A stretch of DNA of 64,000 nt, from NCBI GenBank assembly GCA_029953675.1, contig JAMWBK010000003.1, forward strand, positions 2,790,001 to 2,854,000. The letters run 5' to 3'. Position numbers and translations under genes: made by a program. Positions 53,659 through 64,000 of the stretch are shown piece by piece. Source of the DNA: Rhodosorus marinus (taxonomy: Eukaryota > Rhodophyta > Stylonematophyceae > Stylonematales > Stylonemataceae). The notes beneath the pieces are model-generated. The model made no database searches and was not told the DNA's origin. It was given only the letters and a program-made list of their open reading frames with translations. Each line of letters begins with the position of its first letter. Within the stretch, counting starts at the first letter, position 1.

Positions 53659-55682
53659 CAAGATCGATTACACAAAGGGGCCCAAAACATGCACATGCCC
53701 TCTCCCCTTCCTCCACTACCTCTCTATTCAAACATGCTCCCACAAAGCAAGCCCACCAGCCCACACATAAAGCTACCAAAAAGTCCGCCGATTCACAATC
53801 CACTGCGGGTCAGCCGCACTCACCACGCACTCCCTCCCTCCCCACTCCCACCACAGAAAAAAGACAACCAAAAAAAAAAAAGACCCCCAAATCAAACCAA
53901 GACTTGTCAAAGCGAGCCGAAGCCCTTTCCTAACCAACTCTCTGCCACAAAAACCAAAAAAAAAATCAAAACAAACGCAAGTAGAAGGCTAGCCTGCCGC
54001 TCTCCCCATCAAACCTTTAAAACATTGACAACCGTTTCCGTCTCTCATCACTCGGACACAATTGTCTCGCACAGCGAAAGTGTTTTCCAGTGCTGTTGTG
54101 TGTGTCTCTCTGGTCGAGACGCTCCATGTCCACATTCAAAACCAGAAGAGAAAAAGAAAAACAAAAACACCTTCAAAAAAAAGGTGACCAACGAAAATAA
54201 AAATAAAATAAAATTCATTGTCCATTTTTCAGAGCGGACTGCGAGCCAGAGCAGTAGAAGAAATATATGATATTTCGATTAAAAAACATAGAAAATGATA
54301 CGAAAGAGCTAATAGTGGCTAAATTGCTTTGATCTCACAATATGTTTTCCAATAAAATAATGACCGAAGGAGAAATGAAATTGTACGAGTTGGTGAACTA
54401 CCAAATCGTACGATTTTTATCATCACGGATTACCAATTTTCTTTAAAATGGCGTTCTTCTTATGTTTCTTCTTAAATCAGTTGCCGTGCTGTAGACTCAG
54501 TCATCTCCGCTGGACACGTCTGTCCATCCCCACATTTGACCATAAGAGTTGTAGGGGTATAGAATTTTGTTCTTTTCGATTAAAAAGATTGAAAACGGGC
54601 CTGAAAACCTCCTTTTTTATATATCCCAGCGATTTTTGATGGACGGACTGGGGAACAATTCAGTCGCATAATCAGTGAACGTATAGTGTTAAAACGACAC
54701 GAGCGCTTAAATGTGTAGAAAAAAATTTGTTCTTGTATAGGTAAACTAATAGTATAGTATGCGGTATCGAAATAGACTTGTCACCACGATGGAAGAATCG
54801 TTCTAAGTCTCCTTCGTACTTTGCGTGAGGTTTTTTTTTGTTTTTTAGATCCTCAGCACGACTGTTTCTAGAAAACTTCAGACCGCTTGTTTGTACTAAT
54901 GTCTCGAAGCAGATCGCAAAATGGCAAAAGATTGGAAGACCCCCAAAACAAGGCTATCTAGACGATCGGGAGGGCGTTTTCAGGCTAGCATTCAACAAAG
55001 AGTCACATGGTTTTCAGTTAATTAGGCAAAAAAGGATCTGACTGAGTTCTATCAGTCCAATAGTGCTTAGATTTAGGAATTATTTGATCATTATTTTTTT
55101 TTCCAAAAAGTCAGCTCTTTTCCCGCCCCAGAACTCCGTCAGGACCAAGATCATCATTTACCTTCGTTCCTCCATGAACAAGGAGAGGGCTCCGATGCGG
55201 TGTCCCAGACAAGCAATCAATACAATCAAGTCAGTAGTTTGGGCCAATAAAAGTAGAGTATTACAAATTTGGGTGGTACGTTGTTTATTCCTTGCCAGGG
55301 CATCGGTTTTTTAAGTCCTCATCCGAACTTGGGTGCATCGGTGTTTTATATCCGGTTTTTAAGTCACCATCCGCCAACTCTGGGAATTTCATGATAGCTC
55401 GATTGAGGGCGAAAACAAACTAGCATAGTTACATGAAATAGTGTACCCTAGTGCTTTAACACGACCCAAGCCTTTTCTGATCTTAATATTACTTTCACAT
55501 TCTTTGTAAACAAAGATGGATTATTGTTCAAGATGTCGTTTGATATCGAAGTGATTTGATGGGCAATAGAAGACACTACTGGTATTGCTTTATTGTCGGA
55601 CGCCCGTCAACCGCGTCTTGTTTCTCGCTTCTCAGGGTAGTTAGGCTCTGAATAAACGGATCATCAAACTTAAGGTGGTAAT
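53659..55682. other. Intergenic, compositionally biased
   Basis: 53670-54230 is A/C-rich on plus (5' flank of the glycosyltransferase gene, polypurine on minus strand). 54250-55680 is AT-rich. Short ORFs (54838-55041, 55063-55314) show no motif. A dispersed repeat copy sits at 55631-55668. Confidence 0.4.
55631..55668 (+). repeat. Dispersed repeat copy B
   Basis: ctcagggtagttaggctctg followed by aataaacggatcatc; matches copy A (26560) and copy C (56101). Confidence 0.65.
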
Positions 55683-55768
55683 AAGACCATATAGGGGCCA
55701 TGGAGGGATATAGGGCCATTGAGGTATAGGGCTATGGAGGTATAGAGCCATGGAGGTATAGGGCCAGC
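55683..55768. repeat. Minisatellite, ~18-20 bp unit, about five copies
   Basis: Successive units read ataggg(g)ccatggaggg/t with small changes (atagggccattgaggt, atagggctatggaggt, atagagccatggaggt). No coding frame uses it. Confidence 0.85.
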
Positions 55769-56100
55769 CCTGTGCAGGTTTCGATAGGGCTCCGCCATAA
55801 TGAAAAACTCGAGGGGTACCCCTCGATTCTGAAGCATTTTCATAGTGCCATTTTTGATGTATTTCATTGCCCTATGAAGTAGATATATTTTCAACTCATG
55901 CCCTATGGTCGTTTCGTTTTTGTTTAGAAAATACGATATTTCGAAGTACATTCGTATTATGAAGAAAAATCATTGCCCTATGTTGTAATGAGTTATTAAA
56001 TTAAAATTCACAATACCGTACGTAGTCTATGAGACCCACATGCTTCCGGAAGAGCTTGGAGGAAAAGTTTGAGCAGAAATTCACGGAACACTAGCTTTTC

Positions 56101-56140
56101 CTCGGGGTATTTAGGCTCTGAGCAAACGGATGATGATGAA
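56101..56140 (+). repeat. Dispersed repeat copy C
   Basis: ctcggggtatttaggctctg followed by agcaaacggatgatgatg; matches copies A and B over about 35 bp. It ends just before the orphan coding-like segment at 56171. Confidence 0.65.
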
Positions 56141-56170
56141 CATTCGACTACATACACGATTGCAACTTTG

Positions 56171-56432
56171 AGGTAGAGTCAATCGAACCGGGCAACCAAC
56201 GGTTTCACCAGCTCCCAGATCGGAGCAGGAAGACTTGAAAATAAACTCTGGACTAGAAGATGTTGATGAGCTCGATACATCAGCACATCTTGATCCTGAT
56301 ATCTCGGACACGATCTTAGAGGAGAAAGCCAAGCTGGGAGAAAGCGAAGAGATACTGAGCACTCCTTCCGCATCCGCTTCTCAAAGTTTTGCACAGCCCA
56401 AAAAGGCAATATGGAGATCGGACAGGTCCTGA
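56171..56432 (+). pseudogene. Orphan acidic coding-like segment
   Basis: Open without stop for about 87 codons, preceded by an acceptor-like ggtag and ending after a gtcctg at 56427. The translation is acidic and Ser-rich (LEDVDELDTSAHLDPDISDT). No ATG at its head and no partner exon. It may be an exon of an unrecognised gene or a relic carried with the dispersed repeat. Confidence 0.3.
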
Positions 56433-56478
56433 AATAATTCGAGGAATCAAAAGGACTGCAGTAGAAAGTTAACGTTAA

Positions 56479-56757
56479 CTAAGAAAAGCAGAATTCTAGT
56501 AGTACCAACCTCATCATTGTATATTCAGACAACAAGCCTGGGAGCATGAAAACTAAGACTAAAAAGGGGAGTAGAAGAGCTGCTCCGCAACAGAAAGCAG
56601 TGAAAAAAAGGGTCTCAACGTGTGGTAAACGGGCGTGATAAGCCACAAACCAAACATAAACACGCCAAGAAAAAGATGCCGCAGCCTGCTTCTCCGGGGA
56701 AGTTTCGACCTCAACTCTCCTGGTTACAATGACTGCAACAATGAACGTGTTCAGCAA
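56479..56757 (-). other. Hydrophobic minus-strand ORF, possible membrane protein fragment
   Basis: About 92 open codons starting LLNTFIVAVIVTRRVEVETS and containing one long hydrophobic span (LFFTAFCCGAALLLPFLVLV) before a TAG at 56479-56481. There is no ATG start. I do not recognise it; it could be an exon of a membrane protein or chance. Confidence 0.25.
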
Positions 56758-56915
56758 GCACAGTACATCTCAGCTCTCTAAACACGAAGAGCTCTTCGCT
56801 TGATCAAGGGGTCGATTATAAAACAATAGCTAAAACGTCCGATTCGAAACGGCAGATGGATGTACTTCAACCACACCTCCGCCATAGCACTCTTATTCGA
56901 CCATGTTCAGTGTTC

Positions 56916-57560
56916 TTACTCCACCTCATCCGCAAGGAAGTCGGATCTGCATTTGGATGGAATCTTTTTCTGGCTCCGAGGGCCCCTGTATTTCGCGGAG
57001 CGAACCAACGCGTTCACCTGATCGACCGACGGGCCACAAACCGGATCATTGAAAGCGTTCCCTGAACTCAGGCAGCTGATGACATACAAGCTATGGAGCC
57101 AAGGAGAAAAGAGTTCATAGACGCTTGCTTGTGGCACGCGTTCACCACAATCGTCGATTCGGTTAAACGCGTTGGTGAGGTCGAGCTTGAGGACTACGTC
57201 ATCCGGGCGCGAGGTGGGCTTCCGCTATGTGATGGTGATGATGATGATGATGATAATTTTTGTAGGGCATGCTCGCAGCCACCGGTGACCGAGTTCTTCC
57301 GGGCGGAGAAACTCGCGAAGGGGGCCAGCGACAGAGCAAAGGGCCCACTGGGTGACGGCCTTCCGCAGCACCTCGGGGATCCCGAACGATCGTAGGCGAA
57401 GGTGCTGTCTTCACTGGGCGTCTGACAGGAGTCTTCTTGTGTTTGGCGAAGAAGCAGCTGCTGCACATGGCTTCGAGTAAGACGTAGGAGAAGCTCTCCG
57501 GGGTGGTAGCTGGCTTGCGTAGAAAGTGGAGATCTCGGGTTGGGTCGCAATCGTCACGCA
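56916..57560 (-). mobile_element. Decayed non-LTR-type reverse transcriptase relic
   Basis: On the minus strand around 57225-57150 one frame reads VVLKLDLTNAFNRID, the palm motif typical of LINE-like and related reverse transcriptases (KLD-x-NAFN), followed by RVPQASVYELFSPWLHSLYV, like the region between motifs A and B. Upstream on the element (57420-57290) another frame gives PEVLRKAVTQWALCSVAGPL. Frames change several times and no catalytic YxDD is visible, so it is dead and probably only a fragment. A GAT microsatellite sits at 57235-57256. Confidence 0.55.
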
Positions 57561-58221
57561 GCTCAAGTGTTCGGTTTTAAAACCGACCATGCGGCCCGGG
57601 GAGGTGGCGTGTGGTAAGCATTCGATCGTTGACAGTAGGCCTTGTCAGAGGCCAGAGAGGGGTCCCAAATGGGGCGATCTGGACAAGTAGACAGCTTCGC
57701 ACGTGGAGCGTCTTCGAGTTCGGGGGAGAGTGGTTTTTAGCTCATGCCGGCCATGCATTCAGATTACTTGACGTTGGAGAACTGATCATAAGACAGGACG
57801 AGAGGAGTCGTGTAAAAGCTGGCTTCAGCAAGTGCAGCAGGTGCATACTGGCATGCAAATTGAACAAAAAAATCGCTTGTCCACTGCCAATTTGGAGTCG
57901 TTTGAAAGCTCTGGCCGTCCTATTACCCAGTCCCAGCGGAAAGCGTCCAGGACGATCTGCTAATTGCAACACAACTAGCGTTCTTGAGCTTTTTGGACGC
58001 AGATCTTGATCAGAAGCAGCTCCGGTTATATCCTCCTTGTTTCTGATTACGTATAGCGTACCAGAAGCATGCACCGTTGCATAAGTCCATTTATTATCCG
58101 CAGATGGCTTGCCGTTCTATCATGCTTCCGACATTAACTGTGTTTGATTAAAAGAAACCCTCTAACTTCCAAGCCTAGGCTCACTGCGTTTTTGTACAGG
58201 ACAGAGCTCGTTCTGGAACCA

Positions 58222-58269
58222 AAACCGATGCCGTCAACTCTGGCAAAACCGATGCCGTCAACTCTGGCG
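58222..58269 (+). repeat. 24-bp perfect tandem duplication
   Basis: aaaaccgatgccgtcaactc followed by tggc occurs twice in a row (58222 on). It adds eight codons in frame in the overlapping plus-strand ORF 58144-58566. Confidence 0.85.
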
Positions 58270-58318
58270 GCTAGCTGTTCAATGGCCCAGAACAGGTGGC
58301 GAAACTGCGGATTGACAA

Positions 58319-58348
58319 GGAGTTCTTTTTCGTGCGAAAAAGAACTCC
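58319..58348. repeat. 30-bp hairpin, 14-bp perfect arms, 2-nt loop
   Basis: ggagttctttttcg and its exact reverse complement flank tg. It lies inside an unassigned ORF (58144-58566, MIKRNPLTSKPRLTAFLYRT...), so it is not an obvious terminator. Confidence 0.85.
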
Positions 58349-59710
58349 CCGAGGACACGGAGACCCACTCTGAATATGCACGGAACCGAAACTACGCGAG
58401 TAGAGGAACATTGCGTTGTACCAGAAAGGGATCTATCCTTCTCAGTGCGTATCGTCGAAAAGGAGATCGTTTCACCATTTATGAGGGGGATTTACCAACG
58501 GAAATGGCAACAGGTATATCTCATGTGAACGCCATACTAGAGCTGACGGATGAAACGCTCGCGTGAGAATGCTTCGGAAGTTAACCAGCACTGTACAACA
58601 GGTCACAACACAGCCACTCTATACCTCCAATTCTGCGTTTTTACAATACCGCCGTCACCGCTCCACTTCTCAGACCAGGCTTCCGCTGTTACAATATCTA
58701 TCGCAAATGTCACTTCCAGGCAACCACTGCGTCAAACACTTAGAGGACGCGCATGGCCCCCAAAATATGGCCGTGCCAAAAAGACAGGACTCAAGCCCCT
58801 GACTCAAGGATTCCTACTTGCGGGTGGCGGTCAAGACACTGCAAGTTGCTCCAGCATGACGTTTGGCAAAATTATGAATTTTACTCTATTTTTGTCATTG
58901 TTAATGGTGCCGTTTAGGCCAAAAACTATTTAATCTCTTTTCTCTAACATAGGCCACCTTTTCCCACATCAGCAACCAACGAAAATACAGAAGTCAATTA
59001 TTGTACATCCAATAAAATCGTATAGAATTAAATTTTTACGGGAAGTTTTGTATCCACGAAAAAGTTGACATCGAGCCACCGAGCGTTGCCCACATAAGTC
59101 TAGTGTTTATTTTTGAATTTTTCAAGTCGTTTAAGGATGGAATCTCCTCAAAGATCTTGATTGAACGAGGGTTTTGGGGGAGTGGTTGTTCAGTTGAGGT
59201 GGCAGTTCAGAGGCGGCTGGATCGATGGGATTCATTGGTTGACGGAACAGGAACCTTTTTTTTTGGGATGGTACTCTATATTTTTGTACGGGTATTGTTT
59301 AACGTTTGCTAGTGGTCCGTGTAGTTGATTTGACATATCCCCGGGGCTGTGTTTGTCTACCACAACCTTTGGCCAAGCCAAACTTTGGTTTGCTGGAAAA
59401 CTAACAACTCCGGGTGTGTGTCCTACGAGCGTGAAACGGGAGTCACAAGCGCGCGACTAGCTTACACTTCAGTCGGAAGTGGAAAGGAATATTTTTTGGA
59501 AACAAGTCGCGCTCGGTTGTTTCGCACATTCTTCAACGTGCGTTTTTCTAGGCAGTCCTACTTGTTCATCTCTTCCCAACTGATTGACTCCCTCATTTAA
59601 ACATCGGTTCTAAGAGACAGACCCAAAAATTCATATCCAAGTGTGTTATGCTATTTGAGCAGAACGCGTAGCCAGGACGTAGTCTTGAGAGCACAGGACC
59701 TTTATAGCAT

Positions 59711-59989
59711 GAGGAAGTTTGGGAACACGGGTTCCTCGAATAAACGCTGTCTGGAACAACAACCAAACGCCACCACAAAGCCATCGTTCTCTTCACTAGA
59801 GACCATATACCTCAAAAGTCCAAAAGGTTTTCCTGGCTGAGAATAAGCTGTGGGGAAGTTGGGAACACACATTCCTCGAATAAACGCTGTCCAGAACAAC
59901 AACAAAACGCCACGATAAAGCCAGCTTTTTCTTGACTAGAGACCATATACCTCCAAAGTCCACAACGTTCCCCCACTGAGAATAAGCTG
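59711..59989. repeat. 140-bp direct duplication, two copies
   Basis: Copies at 59711-59850 and 59851-59989 share gggaacac..attcctcgaataaacgctgtc-like sequence, an aacaacaacaaaacgccac block, gactagagaccatatacctc and a closing tgagaataagctg. Identity is high with scattered substitutions. It is a local segmental duplication without evident coding content. Confidence 0.85.
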
Positions 59990-60906
59990 CCACTCCCAAT
60001 AATCCCCGGTCCGTCCCAGTGATTATTATTATTATTAACGTATCCGCATGAACAGGAAAATTCTATCAAGAATTCAAAACAACTCGGTGTGTGCCAATAA
60101 TGCAGCCCAAAGACCAATAAATGTACATCAACCTACCGGGCCAGCTCCATTCATCGCACTAAACTATTACTCAACACCTTCCAATTTCTTCAACAAGAAA
60201 AAGAGACTGTCTTTAAACCACAATCCCTGCTTGCCTTTTCTGAGGACAGTAGAGCATAATTGGATTCGCCAAAATGCACGGCTGACTGCTCCAAGCCATA
60301 ATTTTCCTAAATAACCAAACGGGTCTTCCAAACATCAACATTTCAATCTTTTTATATGAAACTGGGTCCACTTAACGCTGTCAAAAGAGCCGATTTAGTA
60401 GGTTAGGACACGTGGTATACTTCTAACGGATCTACGGAAATCGTTTCAATGCATCGCTCCTTTTTTTATTACCAAGTAAATAGATATTATATTTTATAAA
60501 CATAGTTTTGTAAGGGGTTTGGAATATTTGGATTATATAATAAAATATATGGTCATTGGAATTGTTTTGAGAATGATTTAATGAAATGTTAGGGAATATA
60601 CTGTTAAAAATAATAATAATAAGTAATATATGGGGTGGCTTGTGATCGCATTTCGGTTTTCGAGGTTTGGGTGAGCGGATTGGGAAGCGGATGGGAATCT
60701 AATACACATGGCGAGGGTGCCTGGCAAAGGGAAGAGGGAGGGGTGGGGGGCGGCGGGGAGTAGCAGTTTGGGACGAGACTGTTATGAGGCTTGTACATGG
60801 ACGAGGTTTTTCTGCTTCCAAATCGTTAGAATTTCTGTCGTTTCTCATTGTAAGAGGTTTTTCGAGGGAACAGTTTTCTTAGCTTTCGGACAAGGGTTTC
60901 GGTGCT
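59990..60906. other. Upstream region of the ABC transporter gene
   Basis: 60360-60640 is AT-rich. A G-rich stretch (gggaggggtggggggcggcgggg) at about 60736 lies 170 bp before the start codon and may be part of the promoter or 5' leader. No other gene seen. Confidence 0.4.
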
Positions 60907-63900
60907 ATGGTGGCGAAGGAGGTGGAGGAGGTGGCCGTAACGGAGACCCCCTCCACTGTATCCTCTGAGGATGCTGATGGACCACCACCTTCTCCTGAGC
61001 CACATGCGAATATTATCTCAAGAGTCATGCTCGGTTGGGCTTTCCCGTTGGTGTTGAAAGGTGAGTATGGAGCAGTAGGAAAATAATTGTGTTATCGTGG
61101 TTTTGCTTCTAACTGGTACTTGGAGGTTTGTTGTACTGTTATTTGTTATTGCAGGTTTCAAAACTCCGCTTCAAGGAGATGATGTCTGGGATCTGAATCC
61201 GAAGAACAGCGCGGAGGTTGTCGCCAACAGGTTTGAGCAGGTTTATGCGACGTATCCAGAGGACAAACCTCGTCTGATCAAGACGATGTTTAGGTTAGCT
61301 CAGTTTTAAGACCCACCGAAATTGGTTTCTTCATGAAGACCTGTATTAATGGAAGTGAGCCTTTTCTCTTCGTTCCTACGCTTACAGAGTTTCTCGCCGT
61401 CTTTTCTTCTACACGGTCATTCTCGAGGTTTGCGAAGAACTACTAGTACCGATTAATTGTTTTGACCGAATGAACTCACCCAAAGGTTTCGTTGCCTGTA
61501 ACAGTTGTTGTTTATAGCTTTCGGAATGGCATCACCGCTTATTGTAAATCGGATCCTGGAGAATGTAGATGACCCTTCTGCGCCCTCAAGCACGGGGTAA
61601 GCGATTCGATACTATTTCGGGAGGGTCGTGCGAATCGTTCTGAGAGCTTCGTTTCCTTCTGATCATGTTACCCAGGTATTTGTGGAGCTTTGGGCTTTTC
61701 GTTGCCACTTGTTTTAGAATCTTAGCGGAAACTCACAAATACTTGGAACTCACACGGGCGAGTTGTACGCTTCGGGCTGAAATTCAGGTATGCTGCTGCT
61801 TAAACTTTTCCTTCGCGTCAAGGCTATCTGCTCACTTTGTAATTGACTTTGTCTGGCATCATTTTCAGTCTGTTGTTTACAGGAAGGCTATTCGCATTAG
61901 CTCGAGTTCGAGGAGTGGCTCTTCAGTGGGCGAGATCATCAATCTTATGCAGCTCGATGCAGAATCCATTGGCAGATTCGCGTTATCCATAAATGCACTC
62001 TGGTCCGCACCTCTGCAGGTAGGAGGGTCAAAGGTCTGAAACGTGTGAACGCTTCGGCACGGATTTTGACTGACTCCATCTTGGCACTACCCCGCTGTGA
62101 ACAGTTGATTATCTCCGTTGGGCTCTTGTACGTATTCATTGGCCCGTCTTCTTTAATAGGCCTCGCCGCGACGTTGCTCACTATTCCAATTCAGAGCATG
62201 GTTGTGAGACGTGTCTTTCTCCTGCGCAAGAAAACCATGAAGGTTACCGATGAACGTGTCAAGCTTTCGAATGAAATTCTGCAGGGAATTAAGGCAGTCA
62301 AGTTCTACGCTTGGGAAAAACCTTTTGGGGTGCGTCCTTTCCTCTTTGCATGTACTCCTATCTATTCTTCTTTCGGAGAAAGACTGACCCAGCGCATGTG
62401 GGGACTCTTCTTTCACGCGCTTGCATTCTTATAGGGGAAAGTTGGCGATATTCGAAAGCGCGAGATGGCAATCCTACAGTCTACCATTGTATTCAGGGCT
62501 CTTTTCGTTGTCGTTATCTCTGCATTGCCAACGCTTATCTCCGTAGTTACGTTCGCGTTCTATACTGGCGTGTTTAAGAATGAATTAGACGTCTCCAGCG
62601 TGTTCACAGCTATCTTGCTCCTCAGCGCACTGCGCGGGCCTCTCTTGAGCCTTCCGTTTGCCGTCACTGCTATCGTCGAGGCGAAGGTACTATACATCCG
62701 TTAAAAATACGCGACCTGTTGCTAAGGAGATATTCTAACCCCTTACTCGTCGCTGGCTGTTACTACGGCGCGTTCAGGTATCAGTGAAAAGAATAGAACG
62801 CTTTTTGGGATTTGAAAATACGGCAACAATAAGCAGAAATGATGACTCTTGTGAGGTTGGCGAAATCAAGGTGGAGAACGGTTCTTTTAAATGGGGAGAC
62901 CCTCCACCGCCACTACCGTCTCGACGGGCGCTACAGCAGCAGAAAGGGGAGAGGCGGGGTCTCTTAAGTAGACTATTTAGACGACGGAAGAAGGTAAGCA
63001 AACTCGCCAAGGACACTTTTATGCGATGCAAGGATCGAGTTTCTCATTGAAACTCGCCATGTGTTCGAAACCAACAGAGTGAAGCCGAGAATACTGAAGG
63101 TAGTTCTGAAAAGAGGCCCTCGGAGAATGATGGAGAAAAGGCGGCAGAAGCTGTGCCCGAGGCAGCAGAGGAGAGTAGTTTCTCACTGATGAACGTGGAT
63201 ATAGACATTCCCTCGGGACAGTTGACTGCAATTGTGGGACCGGTTGGAGCAGGAAAGACATCCCTCTTGAACGCCGTCCTGGGTGAGATGAAAGCGGTGG
63301 ACGGTTCTGTGAAGCGCAACGGCACAGTCGCTTATGTACCGCAGACTGCGTGGATCTACAACGGAACTCTAAGGGACAATGTTCTGTTCGGACAGGTAGG
63401 AACGTTTGCGTTCCTGTGCGCTTCAATGAAAGTCTGAAAAATTCGCGGTGGGGAACTTAAAATGCTTCCCCTTAATTGCAGGCACTCGAGGATGAAAAGT
63501 ACGATATGGTTGTGGAGGCTTCACAGCTGAGAGATGATCTGAGTGTACTTCCAAGCGGACACGAGACTCTAATCGGAGAGAAGGGAATCAATCTTTCCGG
63601 GGGACAAAAGCAGAGAGTTTCCATCGCACGAACCATCTACTCAGATGTTGACGTAAGTTCTTTCCGCTGATGCTATTCATCAATCTGTCAATATTGGTTT
63701 CTTAGATGTTGTGCCCGTGTCTCTCCGCGTCTCGAACAGATTTACATATTTGATGACCCACTTTCCGCTCTCGACGCAAGAGTTGGGAAAAACGTTTTTG
63801 ACGAGTGCATGTCCAAAAATGGTCTTCTGAGAAATAAGACGCGTCTGCTTGTGACAAACCAGCTCCAATTCCTGCCTTACACGGACAAGATTATCGTGCT

Positions 63901-64000
63901 GAGCGAAGGACGCGTACAATCTCAAGGAACGTTTAAGGAACTGATCGAGAAAGACGAGGCCTTCCAAGCTATGGTTAGCGGAATCGTGACCACGGCTCAG
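60907..64000 (+). CDS. ABC transporter, ABCC (MRP) subfamily, partial (TMD1-NBD1)
   Basis: Twelve exons to the window end: 60907-61060, 61155-61293, 61388-61427, 61505-61596, 61676-61787, 61869-62018, 62105-62329, 62435-62686, 62778-62993, 63078-63395, 63482-63652, 63740-64000+; 710 codons so far, all in phase. After an acidic N-tail comes [15 protein letters not shown], the lead-in of short MRPs without TMD0. TMD1 includes [34 protein letters not shown] and [19 protein letters not shown], all ABCC hallmarks. NBD1 has Walker [18 protein letters not shown], the [24 protein letters not shown], signature [16 protein letters not shown] and Walker [14 protein letters not shown], then HxxN-like VTNQLQFL with N in place of the switch His. 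A basic Arg-rich insertion ([14 protein letters not shown]) lies before NBD1. It probably exports glutathione or other organic-anion conjugates. TMD2 and NBD2 should follow beyond the window. Confidence 0.93.

Larger units (their letters stand above)
57561..59710. other. No confident gene
   Basis: The ORF 58144-58566 (141 codons, ATG start) ends with a plausible-looking segment (RFTIYEGDLPTEMATGISHV) but overlaps a hairpin and a tandem duplication and has no family match. Other ORFs are short. 58850-59110 is AT-rich. Confidence 0.35.

Noticed and set aside
57093-57395. Plus-strand 100-codon ORF with an Asp run
   Set aside because: The Asp run is a GAT microsatellite, and the minus strand gives a reverse transcriptase palm motif instead.
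1-64000. CRISPR arrays, rRNA or tRNA genes, operons
   Set aside because: None visible: the tandem arrays have no spacer-repeat pattern and the genome is eukaryotic with spliced genes.

Overview
This is a plastid-bearing eukaryote's nuclear DNA, read as a gene-dense scaffold. Nearly every recognisable protein is split by short GT-AG introns (mostly about 60-150 bp), so the coding story only appears after splicing by eye. A plastid isoprenoid enzyme (DXS), a Twinkle primase-helicase that keeps its primase zinc finger, a nuclear YicC-family gene and a Hedgehog-type Hint domain together make a red alga my best guess. That lineage call is inference and was not tested by any search. I saw no tRNA, rRNA or CRISPR array.

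Layout. 1-1750 (-): Q/P-rich protein running off the left edge. 2881-3560: degenerate ~170-bp tandem repeat. 5057-8159 (+): Twinkle. 8365-8929 (-): unidentified gene. 9908-12325 (+): DXS. 12776-13781 (-): HAUS8/QWRF-type augmin subunit. 15433-17930 (+): Mediator subunit MED1, tail to tail (25 bp gap) with 17956-20764 (-): secreted glucose/sorbosone dehydrogenase fused to a C-terminal Hint domain. 21681-22787 (-): bZIP factor. 22.8-28.1 kb: gene-poor, with relic-like exons and an inverted repeat. 28139-30192 (+): RRP1. 30827-32403 (-): C2H2 zinc finger protein. 33.4-34.6 kb: AT-rich island. 34657-35901 (-): acyl-CoA-binding/ankyrin protein with a C-terminal membrane anchor. 36012-36672 (-): unidentified, with in-frame stops. 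36797-40390 (-): DDX54/Dbp10 helicase. 41.0-42.1 kb: second ~170-bp tandem array. 42390-42878 (+): SRP9. 43266-44915 (-): YicC family. 45022-45831 (-): histidinol-phosphatase/IMP family. 47213-47716 (-): PRA1. 49131-53658 (-): membrane-anchored tandem glycosyltransferase. 53.7-60.9 kb: repeat-rich and gene-poor, including a reverse transcriptase relic. 60907-64000 (+): first half of an ABCC transporter, cut by the right edge.

Functional themes. Several genes serve ribosome biogenesis and co-translational targeting (RRP1, DDX54, SRP9). Others serve the organelles (Twinkle, DXS, probably the histidinol phosphatase and perhaps YicC) and the secretory or endomembrane system (dehydrogenase-Hint, tandem glycosyltransferase, PRA1, ABCC, acyl-CoA-binding protein). 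Neighbours look unrelated in function, as expected for a eukaryote. Exon lists were made by hand. Where the reading frame closes exactly I say so; elsewhere boundaries may be off by a few bases.
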